A stretch of 64,000 nt of DNA from Pseudoalteromonas shioyasakiensis (GCA_013391845.1 CP058414.1:2032501-2096500); one strand, 5' to 3'; numbered from the stretch's first letter, positions 41,009-49,333 are shown. Notes: a model not told the origin generated them from the sequence alone. A program made the numbers and translations.

Positions 41009-41770
41009 ATGAAGCCGAAAATTATTTTGGCAGCAATGATCTTAAGCGGGAGCACCCAGTTATGGGCTGCTCCCGCTCCTGTTTCAGAAGCTGCAAGCTC
41101 GCAATCGAGCATTGAAAAGCGTTTAATCGCATTAGAAAACATGATGAAGTCACGTAATTTATTGCAAGCTGAGCTTCAGCAACAGCTCAATATCTTACAA
41201 GACGAAGTGAGCCAAGTTCGTGGTATTACTGAAGAGCAAAGTTACAAGCTTGAAAAAGTACTTCAGCGTCAGCGTGAGCTTTATCAAGAGATTGAAAACC
41301 GAGTCAGCCAAGCTTATAGCCAGCCCGCTGCCGCACAAACTCAACCTACTAACTCTTATACGGATGTAGGTGCATCACAGGCAATTAGTTCAGATTTATC
41401 TGAAAATGAAGCCTATGAGCGTGCAGTGGCGTTAATAATGAAAGATAAACGTTATGAGCAAGCAATTCCGGAGTTTCAAACATTCTTAACTACTTACCCT
41501 AATTCAGTATATGCATCTAATGCACATTATTGGTTAGGTCAGCTATTAACAATTCAAAACGATCAAGCAGGTGCGACTGAGCATTTCAAAGTAGTTGTGA
41601 ATGAATACCCTAATTCTAATAAACGCCCAGATGCGATGTTAAAGTTAGGAAACTTATTAGCGGAGCAAGGTTTAGGCGAACAAGCCCTTAAAACCTTTAA
41701 TGATTTAATTAATCAGTACCCAAGTACCACCGCTGCAAAATTAGCCACAGAACGTCTGTCGCAAATGTAG
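41009..41770 (+). CDS. cpoB: Cell division coordinator CpoB
   Basis: The 253-residue protein has a signal peptide (cleaved after LWAA), an N-terminal trimerising coiled coil (about residues 30-95) and three TPR units in the C-terminal half, for example YEQAIPEFQTFLTTYPNSVYASNAHYWLGQL. CpoB (YbgF) links the Tol-Pal complex to PBP1B-LpoB activity at the septum. It is last in the tol operon. The lpoB-like gene at 1-324 may encode a partner system. Confidence 0.94.
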   Translation: MKPKIILAAMILSGSTQLWAAPAPVSEAASSQSSIEKRLIALENMMKSRNLLQAELQQQLNILQDEVSQVRGITEEQSYKLEKVLQRQRELYQEIENRVSQAYSQPAAAQTQPTNSYTDVGASQAISSDLSENEAYERAVALIMKDKRYEQAIPEFQTFLTTYPNSVYASNAHYWLGQLLTIQNDQAGATEHFKVVVNEYPNSNKRPDAMLKLGNLLAEQGLGEQALKTFNDLINQYPSTTAAKLATERLSQM

Positions 41771-41857
41771 TTTTGACCTGATTAGACTGCTTTTTGACAT
41801 AAGCGGTCTAAAATTAGGCAACTAGACATAAAAACTTAAAAAAAGAGATATTTTCTG

Positions 41858-41887
41858 TTGCACTCAGCATTTAAATAAGTATTATAA
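41858..41887 (+). promoter_or_regulatory. Promoter of the tRNA-Lys array
   Basis: TTGCAC (41858-41863) and TTATAA (41882-41887) are 18 bases apart. GCGCCCGC follows at once, a GC-rich discriminator typical of stringently controlled stable-RNA promoters, 51 bases before the first tRNA. Confidence 0.65.
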
Positions 41888-41938
41888 GCGCCCGCAGCAG
41901 GCGATTGGTAACAACAGCCGAAATGCGGAAAAAAGAGC

Positions 41939-42014
41939 GGGTCATTAGCTCAGTTGGTAGAGCAGTGGACTTTTAATCCATTGGTCGATGGTTCAAGTCC
42001 ATCATGACCCACCA
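41939..42014 (+). tRNA. tRNA-Lys(TTT), copy 1 of 8
   Basis: A 76-nt tRNA with acceptor GGGTCAT/ATGACCC, encoded CCA, and anticodon loop CTTTTAA giving TTT. It is the first of eight identical genes in one direction. Confidence 0.97.
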
Positions 42015-42076
42015 TTCTTTCAGAATGGTAATCTTTAATCGACGGATTTACGTATAGCTTTTAAAAGCATTAGAGC

Positions 42077-42152
42077 GGGTCATTAGCTCAGTTGGTAGAG
42101 CAGTGGACTTTTAATCCATTGGTCGATGGTTCAAGTCCATCATGACCCACCA
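42077..42152 (+). tRNA. tRNA-Lys(TTT), copy 2 of 8
   Basis: Identical in sequence to copy 1. The 62-bp spacer before it holds an ACCATTCTTTcagaATGGT hairpin-like end of the previous unit. Confidence 0.97.
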
Positions 42153-42207
42153 TTCTTTGAATGGTTTTCTATCGGCGGATTTACGTAGCTTTTATAAGCA
42201 TCAGAGC

Positions 42208-42283
42208 GGGTCATTAGCTCAGTTGGTAGAGCAGTGGACTTTTAATCCATTGGTCGATGGTTCAAGTCCATCATGACCCACCA
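42208..42283 (+). tRNA. tRNA-Lys(TTT), copy 3 of 8
   Basis: Identical to copy 1; the 55-bp spacer before it resembles the following spacers (TCGGCGGATTTACG core). Confidence 0.97.
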
Positions 42284-42339
42284 TTCTTTGAATGGCTTTA
42301 TATCGGCGGATTTACGCAGCTTTTTATAAGCGTCAGAGC

Positions 42340-42415
42340 GGGTCATTAGCTCAGTTGGTAGAGCAGTGGACTTTTAATCCATTGGTCGATGGTTCAAGTC
42401 CATCATGACCCACCA
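42340..42415 (+). tRNA. tRNA-Lys(TTT), copy 4 of 8
   Basis: Identical to copy 1; preceded by a 56-bp spacer of the same repeated type. Confidence 0.97.
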
Positions 42416-42472
42416 TTCTTTTTGAATGGTCTCATATCGGCGGATTTACGCAGCTTTTATAAGCATCAGAGC

Positions 42473-42548
42473 GGGTCATTAGCTCAGTTGGTAGAGCAGT
42501 GGACTTTTAATCCATTGGTCGATGGTTCAAGTCCATCATGACCCACCA
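42473..42548 (+). tRNA. tRNA-Lys(TTT), copy 5 of 8
   Basis: Identical to copy 1; preceded by a 57-bp spacer of the same repeated type. Confidence 0.97.
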
Positions 42549-42606
42549 TTCTTTTTGAATGGTCTTATATCGGCGGATTTACGCAGCTTTTTATAAGCAA
42601 CAGAGC

Positions 42607-42682
42607 GGGTCATTAGCTCAGTTGGTAGAGCAGTGGACTTTTAATCCATTGGTCGATGGTTCAAGTCCATCATGACCCACCA
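42607..42682 (+). tRNA. tRNA-Lys(TTT), copy 6 of 8
   Basis: Identical to copy 1; preceded by a 58-bp spacer of the same repeated type. Confidence 0.97.
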
Positions 42683-42733
42683 TTCTTCGAATGGTTCTAT
42701 ATCGGCGGATCTACGCACCTTAATATCCAGAGC

Positions 42734-42809
42734 GGGTCATTAGCTCAGTTGGTAGAGCAGTGGACTTTTAATCCATTGGTCGATGGTTCAAGTCCATCAT
42801 GACCCACCA
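42734..42809 (+). tRNA. tRNA-Lys(TTT), copy 7 of 8
   Basis: Identical to copy 1; its 51-bp upstream spacer ends TTAATATCCAGAGC, a variant shared only with the spacer of copy 8. Confidence 0.97.
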
Positions 42810-42862
42810 TTCTTTTTGAATGGTCTCATATCGGCGGATTTACGCATCTTAATATCCAGAGC

Positions 42863-42938
42863 GGGTCATTAGCTCAGTTGGTAGAGCAGTGGACTTTTAA
42901 TCCATTGGTCGATGGTTCAAGTCCATCATGACCCACCA
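42863..42938 (+). tRNA. tRNA-Lys(TTT), copy 8 of 8
   Basis: Identical to copy 1 and the last of the array; its spacer ends like that of copy 7, so the two probably arose from one duplication. Confidence 0.97.
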
Positions 42939-43023
42939 TTCCTGATTTATCTTTTCTTTCTAAGTTATCCTTTATTTATCTTAACAGCACACAGCAATAC
43001 TGTTCTTTAGCTTAAGATTCTCG

Positions 43024-43029
43024 TATAAT
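43024..43029 (+). promoter_or_regulatory. -10 box of nadA promoter
   Basis: A perfect TATAAT lies 39 bases before the chosen nadA ATG at 43068. The matching -35 region (near TGTTCT at 43001) is weak. A transcript starting near 43036 would leave almost no leader for the alternative ATG at 43041. Confidence 0.55.
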
Positions 43030-43067
43030 TCGCGCCATGAATGCACTGTGGACTAAGTGGTCGAGAA

Positions 43068-44108
43068 ATGAGTCTAGCTGAACAAATTATGCCTGAAGAT
43101 TATATCTTCCCTCCAAAGCCTGCACCGTTATCAAAAGACGAGCAAGCAGAGTATAAGGCACGTATCAAACAATTATTAAAAGACAAGAACGCGGTTCTTG
43201 TTGCCCATTATTACACTGATCCTGAAATTCAAGCACTAGCTGAAGAAACAGGCGGTTGTGTTGCTGACTCGCTAGAAATGGCGCGTTTTGGCGCTAAGCA
43301 CGACGCAGATGTAATTGTGGTAGCCGGTGTTCGCTTTATGGGCGAAACAGCAAAAATCCTAACGCCAAATAAAACAGTTGTTATGCCAACGCTTGCTGCA
43401 ACTTGTTCATTAGACGTAGGTTGCCCAATTGAAGAATTCTCAGCGTTTTGTGATCAGCACCCTGATCGCAAGGTAGTAGTGTATGCAAATACATCAACAG
43501 CTGTGAAAGCCCGTGCAGATTGGATTGTTACTTCTTCATGTGCTCTAGAAATCGTTGAGCACCTTGATGAGCAAGGCGAAAAAATCATTTGGGGTCCAGA
43601 TAAACACTTAGGTTCTTACATTCAAAAGAACACAGGTGCAGACATGATCATGTGGAATGGCGCCTGTATCGTTCATGACGAGTTTAAAACCAAAGCACTT
43701 AAGGATATGAAAGCCTTACACCCAGATGCGGCTGTATTGGTTCACCCAGAGTCTCCTGCGGAGATTGTAGCCTTAGCTGATGCGGTTGGTTCAACAAGCC
43801 AACTTATTAAAGCTGCGCAAACTATGGACAATAAAAAGTTCATCGTAGCGACTGACCGAGGCATTTTCTACAAAATGCAGCAGTTATGCCCAGAGAAAGA
43901 GTTCTTTGAAGCACCAACAGCCGGTGAAGGCGCAACCTGTAAAAGCTGCGCACATTGCCCGTGGATGGCAATGAACGGCTTAAAAGCGATTGAAGAAGCA
44001 CTGACAGACCCTGAGGGTAAAGAAGTATTTGTAGATATGGATTTACGCGAAGGCGCATTAAAGTCGCTTAACCGTATGTTAGATTTCTCAGCAACGCTTC
44101 AACGTTGA
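43068..44108 (+). CDS. nadA: Quinolinate synthase A
   Basis: I choose ATG 43068 (346 residues) because it fits E. coli NadA in length and leaves a usable leader; an ATG at 43041 adds nine residues. The motifs are [47 protein letters not shown] and [14 protein letters not shown], which include the three cysteines of the 4Fe-4S cluster. NadA condenses iminoaspartate with dihydroxyacetone phosphate to quinolinate for NAD synthesis. The cpoB-tRNA(Lys)-nadA order matches E. coli. Confidence 0.95.
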   Translation: MSLAEQIMPEDYIFPPKPAPLSKDEQAEYKARIKQLLKDKNAVLVAHYYTDPEIQALAEETGGCVADSLEMARFGAKHDADVIVVAGVRFMGETAKILTPNKTVVMPTLAATCSLDVGCPIEEFSAFCDQHPDRKVVVYANTSTAVKARADWIVTSSCALEIVEHLDEQGEKIIWGPDKHLGSYIQKNTGADMIMWNGACIVHDEFKTKALKDMKALHPDAAVLVHPESPAEIVALADAVGSTSQLIKAAQTMDNKKFIVATDRGIFYKMQQLCPEKEFFEAPTAGEGATCKSCAHCPWMAMNGLKAIEEALTDPEGKEVFVDMDLREGALKSLNRMLDFSATLQR

Positions 44109-44130
44109 GAGCGAATCGTCTATATATACA

Positions 44131-44159
44131 AAAGGCAAGGTCTATACCTTGCCTTTTTT
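44131..44159 (+). terminator. Intrinsic terminator after nadA
   Basis: AAAGGCAAGG and CCTTGCCTTT form a perfect 10-bp stem around TCTATA, followed by more T. Confidence 0.9.
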
Positions 44160-44201
44160 GTTTGATTACTAATCACTTAACCACCGTATTTTAAAAAGCC
44201 C

Positions 44202-44230
44202 TTGCGTCTATAGGGTTGTTTTCATACTAT
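44202..44230 (+). promoter_or_regulatory. Promoter of tRNA-Ser
   Basis: TTGCGT (44202-44207) and TACTAT (44225-44230) are 17 bases apart, with a GC-rich discriminator (CGCCGCGC) after the -10 box, 28 bases before the tRNA. Confidence 0.65.
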
Positions 44231-44258
44231 AACGCCGCGCTAAACTATAAGCGCCTTA

Positions 44259-44346
44259 GGTGACGTGTCCGAGTGGCTGAAGGAGCACGCCTGGAAAGTG
44301 TGTATACGGCAACGTATCGAGAGTTCGAATCTCTCCGTCACCGCCA
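44259..44346 (+). tRNA. tRNA-Ser(GGA)
   Basis: An 88-nt tRNA with a long variable arm, anticodon GGA in CTGGAAAGTG, acceptor starting GGTGACG, and encoded CCA. It closely resembles E. coli serW. Its last 30 bases are the left attachment site of the island that follows; the gene remains intact after insertion. Confidence 0.96.
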
Positions 44347-44347
44347 T
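44317..44347 (+). repeat. Left attachment repeat (attL) in tRNA-Ser 3' end
   Basis: The 31-bp direct repeat covers the T-arm and acceptor 3' strand of tRNA-Ser plus one base, the usual crossover site of tRNA-targeting tyrosine integrases. Confidence 0.9.
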
Positions 44348-44420
44348 CCTACCTCAAAGCCTTTTATCCTGTGATGCCCATGTTTATTGGCCTGCAGGGA
44401 AATCACTACATCTTCAAACT

Positions 44421-44440
44421 GGTACAAAAGGTTAGTACAA
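44421..44440 (+). repeat. Arm-type repeat near left end
   Basis: GGTACAAAAGGTTAGTACAA resembles the sequence at 47544-47565 (TACAAAAGGCTGGTACAAAA core) near the other end. Such paired sites may bind integrase or excisionase. It also overlaps the ribosome site of the integrase gene. Confidence 0.45.
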
Positions 44441-45649
44441 ATGGGAATTACGGCTTCTCCACAAAGACACCCAAAATCGGGTATTTATTATTTTAGAATG
44501 GGAGTTCCTAAAGACCTCCGTTCAACTATAGGTAAACGTGAATTCAAGGCATCTTTAGGTACGACTAACTTAAGCGAAGCAAAACGTTTACACAGTGAGC
44601 ATTATCAACAAGCATTGCATAAGATTGAATTAGCCAAGTTAAAACTCACTGGTGAGGCTAATGTTGCGCTTAATTACAAAGATTGTGTGATCATTGCAGA
44701 ACGTTGGTACGAATATTCAAAGGTTAAAGCTGATAATTCAAAGGGACACAATTATCACTTAGTTAAAACTTTTAATAATGGTTTAAAAGATACAATTAAT
44801 GCTAAAGGAAAGATAACGACAGAAGTAGTTAGATATGAAACAGATTTTGGGCTTTCTGACACTTTATCAATTTCAGGCAAAGATCTCGACTCAGCTTCAG
44901 AGCAGCAACTGAATGAGCTAGCTGAAGATTTAAAAGATGAAATTGATACCCAATTGAAACGTGAAGATATTGTTTTACCATTTCCTAGCGCTAGTTACAG
45001 GCAGTTAGCTGTTGCATTCTACCCTTACTTGATAAAGCTTGAGCAGTTGTGTAGAGCTCGATATAAAAATGATTATGGATATGAACCAGTTGAGATTAAG
45101 GTAGCTAAAGAACCACTGTCTTTTGAAATATCACCAAGGACACCCGTCTATAGTAAAATCACTAATGTAAGTAAAGATAGTCTTTCAACAGTATCAAAAG
45201 AGTTTTTCAAGTCAGAAAAGATCAAACACAAAGGCTCTCTGAGCCGCGTGAAGACACTTAATGAAACAACCCTTAAGGTTGATCGCTTTATAGAAATTAT
45301 TGGTGACAAGAACATTGCAGATATCTCTCGTAGTGATGTAATGGCCTTCCGTGATACCTTATTACAATTACCTAAATCGAAAAATAAAAGTATTCGTAGT
45401 AAGCCAATAGAAGACCAAATTAACCTTGTTAAAACAGAGTCTCTAGATACTATTTCCGCTTCAACTGTTAAAAACTCATTGCGTCAGCTATCTACAGTTT
45501 TCTCATATGCAGTAGATTTAGAGCTTATATCTAAAAACCCTGTATTTGGTGTAAAAGTAAGTACATCCCTAAGGAAAACTGAAGTAGAAGAGGGCAAGGG
45601 GTATACGGATAAAGAAATAGAACGTCTGTTTACTACTGAATGCTTTTAA
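44441..45649 (+). pseudogene. Tyrosine-type site-specific integrase, C-terminal catalytic domain missing
   Basis: From ATG 44441 (AAAGG 9 bases upstream) the frame gives 402 residues. The first 60 residues (MGITASPQRHPKSGIYYFRMGVPKDL) are the small N-terminal domain of phage-type integrases, then a long core-binding region with MAFRDTLLQLPKSK and a SAM-like helix bundle near 280-380. The frame stops at ERLFTTECF, just where the catalytic domain with the R-HxxR-Y residues should begin. No such residues follow in any frame before 45965. It is therefore a truncated, presumably inactive integrase next to its tRNA-Ser target. Confidence 0.85.
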
Positions 45650-45964
45650 TCCCCCCCTTTGGAAGTTTCCACTAATGGTGCATTATCGAAGGGTAGCCCC
45701 CCTAGGGGGGAGGGGTGGAGGTAATAGGTTACCTTAGCGATTGCATCGGGTCACTGCGTTTACACAATATGTGTTTTACTTTTCGTCTATTTTGTTCGTG
45801 ATCCTAACTTAACCTTCAGGGTGTTCATTTTTGGCATCTTGCCGTTATTGAACACCTTGAGCTTCTTCAGGTTGCCCATTTTCGGCCATTGGCTGATTTT
45901 GGACAGACTCTTCAGGGGCTTCTCCAAGGTGTCCAATTTCCGCATCATGCGGTTTGAATCCAGA
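45650..45964. other. Junction region after truncated integrase
   Basis: It contains C- and G-runs, including a 14-bp palindrome CCCCCCTAGGGGGG at 45697-45710, unlike the AT-rich surroundings. A minus-strand frame of 53-65 codons (about 45787-45984) is rich in Lys and Leu codons but resembles no family I know. This is the probable scar of the deletion that removed the integrase C-terminus. Confidence 0.5.
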
Positions 45965-47455
45965 CTAGTCCAGCCTGCCAGCAAGTTTGGAAATTTTTAT
46001 GTAATCACTCCAAAGCCAAAATCTACTAGTTGATGAACGTTTGGCTTCTTCTCTATGTTTTCTGTAAATATTAGCGATTTCATAAAACGCAACCTCGGAC
46101 ATGGTTCCTGCGCTAGTTGCTCTGTTTGTGAAATGGTTGTGTGCTCCTATAACGGTGGTTCTATGCTCTCGGACATGACTATTATTTAAAGTAATATCAT
46201 GCATTTTTGAGCAATGAACCATTAATGAAGCGAAATTATTAAATTTGGTTGGGTTATCAGCATAACTGGGGTTACCTATTTGCATATTTTGCATGTTTGT
46301 TACTATTTCAGGATAAGTTCCATCGTTGTGACCGAAAACATATTTTTTGGTGTCCATCTCAGCTAAAACCAACAGTAAGGTAAAGATATTTATATATTGT
46401 ATACCATTTGTTTGTTGGAACTCACTAGAGGCGTACCTAAGACACGCCTTTAGCTTTGCAACGAGTTGATCTAAATCTCTCAGACTCAAGTCGTAAATTT
46501 GTGCAATCCAACATATGTAGTCGTTTAAGCCATTATCAGATAAGTGATTAACAACTATAGGATAGAGATGAACCCCTTCACAATCATATGCAGATTTTAG
46601 ATCTTGCATTCCTAAGTACATTGCTAGATTTGGTTTGTCTAGACTAGCTTCTCTATCGAAAAACCTTTTGAGGTATATTGTTGAATCGAAATCTGAGCCA
46701 TAAATTGCTTTAATTGAGTGTTGTAATTGTTCACTGTCAGTTGCTACTACAAAAACAAAGTTCTTAGTAGTGAAGAAGTGCTTGATAACTTCAAGCATCT
46801 CGATTGCATAGCTAGGTCTGCACCTGTCAAGTTCATCGATTAAAACGATAACAGGTAACTCGTAACTAAAGTTTTGTTTCAGTACTTCCCCTAATTGAGC
46901 TAATTGATCACGTATGTCTTTGATTGCATCGATTTGCTCGACATGATTGTCCATTACGGCTTTTAAGTAGTCTTGATCTTCCTTTTCAAATAAAGCTTTT
47001 GTTACTTCAGTACCTACACTAGCTTCACCAAGAAGGTGTTTTGTAAGTAGCCCAGCACCAGCAACTACAGTTCCTTTTAAAGCTTTACCCAGAAAATGTT
47101 GGACTTTATCGAACTCATTACCAATATCTTCATTTATCTTAGATAATTGGTTTATCAATTCACTTGCTACCACAGACAAAGGTATTTCTGAGAAATCACT
47201 CTCCCAAGCGTCAATATAAATAGTGGGATGGCCTTTCGAGCATAACTCTGAATAAAATCGTTTTAGAAATTGGGTCTTACCCGTTCCCCATGCTCCGTTA
47301 AGGTTTAGAACAAAGCCGTCATGTTCCCCAGTAATATAACTAGCTAGGAACTCACCGTATTCACCTCTATTGAGCTTACAGTTTTCGAAAGTGTATTTAT
47401 CAAGCCACTCTTTATATTTGCAGCTAGTTATTAGTGATTGGCTGTTTGAGGTCAT
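45965..47455 (-). CDS. KAP family P-loop NTPase (possible phage-exclusion protein)
   Basis: The frame has ATG 47455 with AAAGGA 9 bases upstream (496 residues); a TTG at 47464 abuts that site and is unlikely. It has Walker A NGAWGTGKTQFLKRF near residue 57, Walker B PVIVLIDELDRCRPSYAIE near residue 203 (the DELDRCRP block is diagnostic of KAP), and a short hydrophobic segment (VVAGAGLLTKHLLG) between them, as in the KAP group. F-plasmid PifA, which excludes phage T7, belongs to this family. The C-terminal 230 residues match nothing I know. It is the only intact gene of the island, so a defence role is a fair inference, not shown. Confidence 0.85.
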   Translation of the reverse strand: MTSNSQSLITSCKYKEWLDKYTFENCKLNRGEYGEFLASYITGEHDGFVLNLNGAWGTGKTQFLKRFYSELCSKGHPTIYIDAWESDFSEIPLSVVASELINQLSKINEDIGNEFDKVQHFLGKALKGTVVAGAGLLTKHLLGEASVGTEVTKALFEKEDQDYLKAVMDNHVEQIDAIKDIRDQLAQLGEVLKQNFSYELPVIVLIDELDRCRPSYAIEMLEVIKHFFTTKNFVFVVATDSEQLQHSIKAIYGSDFDSTIYLKRFFDREASLDKPNLAMYLGMQDLKSAYDCEGVHLYPIVVNHLSDNGLNDYICWIAQIYDLSLRDLDQLVAKLKACLRYASSEFQQTNGIQYINIFTLLLVLAEMDTKKYVFGHNDGTYPEIVTNMQNMQIGNPSYADNPTKFNNFASLMVHCSKMHDITLNNSHVREHRTTVIGAHNHFTNRATSAGTMSEVAFYEIANIYRKHREEAKRSSTSRFWLWSDYIKISKLAGRLD

Positions 47456-47543
47456 CTCGATCAATCCTTTGTTTTATAATTAGTTTGTAACTTTCTGAAT
47501 CCTAACATGAAAATGTTAAATACCTAAACTGCTTAACTTTGGT

Positions 47544-47565
47544 TGATACAAAAGGCTGGTACAAA
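47544..47565 (+). repeat. Arm-type repeat near right end
   Basis: TGATACAAAAGGCTGGTACA (47544-47563) resembles 44421-44440 in the same orientation and lies 62 bp before the right attachment repeat. Confidence 0.45.
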
Positions 47566-47627
47566 AAGCTGAGGTAGTGTAGCATTATGGTATTGAATTT
47601 AAAGGTTTTTATTTAGGTGGATGACAG

Positions 47628-47658
47628 TCGAGAGTTCGAATCTCTCCGTCACCGCCAT
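47628..47658 (+). repeat. Right attachment repeat (attR)
   Basis: An exact copy of 44317-44347, that is the 3' 30 bases of tRNA-Ser plus one, without the rest of the tRNA. It marks the right boundary of the island. Confidence 0.92.
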
Positions 47659-47667
47659 TTCTTAAAT

Positions 47668-48192
47668 TTACCCCACCATAGCAAAGTGCTTTTCGAGATT
47701 ACACTTGGCCCGCATGGCTATATTGCTGCTGACCTTTCTGGCAAGCTCTATCACTAATAATTCAAGTTGCGCACGGCTATAGCCTAGTAATATGCAGCGT
47801 TTAAGTTGCTCGCTAACTAAGCTGCTGGCATCCTCTAACGCAAATAATGCGCCTAAAGAGGCAAGCTCACATACCCTGTTGTTTTGCTGGTCTAAACCAA
47901 ACGGAAGCTGGCCAAATGTGAGCGCTGTTTTTAGTTGTTGCTCTGTGCGTTTGATTACCAATGCATTTGAACCTTGAATATCATCAACTGATTTTAAAAC
48001 CTCTAGTGCCATTAACGATTTTGGCACCCCAGAATACACACTAATATGCGGTAAAATATCACATAACACTTGCATTGATACGCCATCATTAAGTGCGTGC
48101 TGACATGCTCGTTTTAACAAAGGCTTGTCATGAACGGTGACCAAAGCAGCGATCGCGACAAACACAAATAAATCCGTGTTGTTTAAGTTCAT
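47668..48192 (-). CDS. Carboxymuconolactone decarboxylase-like (AhpD-fold) protein
   Basis: I start at ATG 48192 (174 residues) because AAAGAGAA lies just upstream; a longer frame to 48285 adds an unlikely N-terminus. The helical protein has two half-repeats with LKRACQHALNDGVSMQVL followed by PHISVYSGVPKSLMALEVL, the CMD pattern, then a weaker second copy ending LVIELARKVSSNIAMR. The catalytic Cys pair and HC motif of AhpD are absent, so enzymatic activity is doubtful. It is divergent from an AraC regulator, a common pairing for CMD proteins. Confidence 0.65.
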   Translation of the reverse strand: MNLNNTDLFVFVAIAALVTVHDKPLLKRACQHALNDGVSMQVLCDILPHISVYSGVPKSLMALEVLKSVDDIQGSNALVIKRTEQQLKTALTFGQLPFGLDQQNNRVCELASLGALFALEDASSLVSEQLKRCILLGYSRAQLELLVIELARKVSSNIAMRAKCNLEKHFAMVG

Positions 48193-48421
48193 AATTTCTC
48201 TTTTGATTTTAGGTATTGAATATATTGAGGTTTTGCAGTAGAAGCTGATTGCAAAGAGCATGCAATCGAAAATTTGAAAATACATTATGGTTGATCACGG
48301 CGGTTTCTGCTTGCCATAAATGATTTAATTTTTGCCTAAAACAACGAACTGTTACCTTAAATGGTCCTAACCTTAATTTACGGTGATACACTTAATTGAG
48401 TATATTTAAGAGGTAATCTAA

Positions 48422-49306
48422 ATGCGTCAGGCATTAATTGAAACAGTGAAAGCGATAGCGATAGAAGATGGTAGTTTTGAAACATCTATTCCAGAGTTAT
48501 TAGTGTTCAGACGAAGCGAAGTTTCATTACCGATGGCCTGCGTGTATGAATTAGGACTTGGTATTAGTTTGCAAGGTGCAAAACGAGTTGTGCTAGGTGA
48601 GCATAGTTATGATTACACTGACGGCCAATCATTGGTAACATCAGTCGATGTGCCTGTTGCGTCGCATATTACTCGTGCCAGTAAAGAGCAGCCGTTTTAT
48701 GGCCTTTATTTACGCTTAGATGTTCATGAAATCAGCCACATCGTTGCTGAAATGGAATTTACAGGGCAAGACAAGTTCCCTAAACACCAAGCAATGTCTG
48801 TGGTTGACACAGATAATGGCTTGCTTGATGCACTTCATCGGCTTCTCAATCTAGACAATGAACCTCAATTAAAAGCTAATCTTGCGCCACTTATTAAAAA
48901 AGAAATTGTATTGCGATTGTTAAATAGTCCTCATAGTCCGTATTTAAGGCAGATTGTGATGTCTGGCTCTGCGCATCAGAAAATTGCGAAAACATTGTGC
49001 TGGTTAAAAGAAAACTTTACTAGTCAATTTTCAATAGATGATTTGGCTCGTGATGCACACATGAGTCCTTCGACATTTAGGTTGCACTTTCGTGATGTGG
49101 TAAAGATGAGCCCGTTGCAATACGTAAAAAACTTGCGGTTGCAAGCGGCAAGGCAATTAATGTTGAATGAACGAATTGATGTTGGTTCTGCAGCACTAAA
49201 AGTAGGCTATGAAAGTCCATCTCAATTTAGTCGTGAGTACACGCGCTTTTTTGGTAAACCCCCCATAAAAGATATTTCGGCTATACGACAGCACCAAACA
49301 GCATAA
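48422..49306 (+). CDS. AraC family transcriptional regulator
   Basis: The 294-residue protein has an AraC_N-type N-terminal domain (about residues 20-170: GLGISLQGAKRVVLGEHSYDY) and two C-terminal helix-turn-helix units (FSIDDLARDAHMSPSTFRLHF and VGSAALKVGYESPSQFSREY). Members of this group often control an adjacent oxidoreductase or CMD gene. The CMD-like gene diverges 229 bp away and is the likely target. A hairpin follows the stop codon. Confidence 0.9.
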   Translation: MRQALIETVKAIAIEDGSFETSIPELLVFRRSEVSLPMACVYELGLGISLQGAKRVVLGEHSYDYTDGQSLVTSVDVPVASHITRASKEQPFYGLYLRLDVHEISHIVAEMEFTGQDKFPKHQAMSVVDTDNGLLDALHRLLNLDNEPQLKANLAPLIKKEIVLRLLNSPHSPYLRQIVMSGSAHQKIAKTLCWLKENFTSQFSIDDLARDAHMSPSTFRLHFRDVVKMSPLQYVKNLRLQAARQLMLNERIDVGSAALKVGYESPSQFSREYTRFFGKPPIKDISAIRQHQTA

Positions 49307-49308
49307 AA

Positions 49309-49331
49309 AAAGAGAGCACATGGCTCTCTTA
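49309..49331 (-). terminator. Terminator between AraC gene and DUF2750 gene
   Basis: AAGAGAGC and GCTCTCTT form an 8-bp stem around ACATG-type loop. On the minus strand it is followed by TTTTTTT, so it mainly terminates the DUF2750 gene. Confidence 0.8.
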
Positions 49332-49333
49332 GT

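Larger units (their letters stand above)
44317..47658. mobile_element. 3.3-kb tRNA-Ser-integrated island, probably immobilised
   Basis: Identical 31-bp sequences at 44317-44347 and 47628-47658 flank the segment; the first is the 3' end of tRNA-Ser. Inside are an integrase cut before its catalytic domain and a KAP-family NTPase in the opposite direction. An imperfect TACAAAAGG-type repeat lies near each end. The unit length (repeat to repeat) is 3311 bp. It lacks a working recombinase, replication or transfer genes, so it is either a deletion remnant or a satellite needing a helper. Confidence 0.88.

Noticed and set aside
41939..42938. Regularly spaced repeats that look like a CRISPR array
   Set aside because: The 76-base repeat unit folds as tRNA-Lys with CCA, and the spacers are near copies of each other instead of unique; no cas genes are present.
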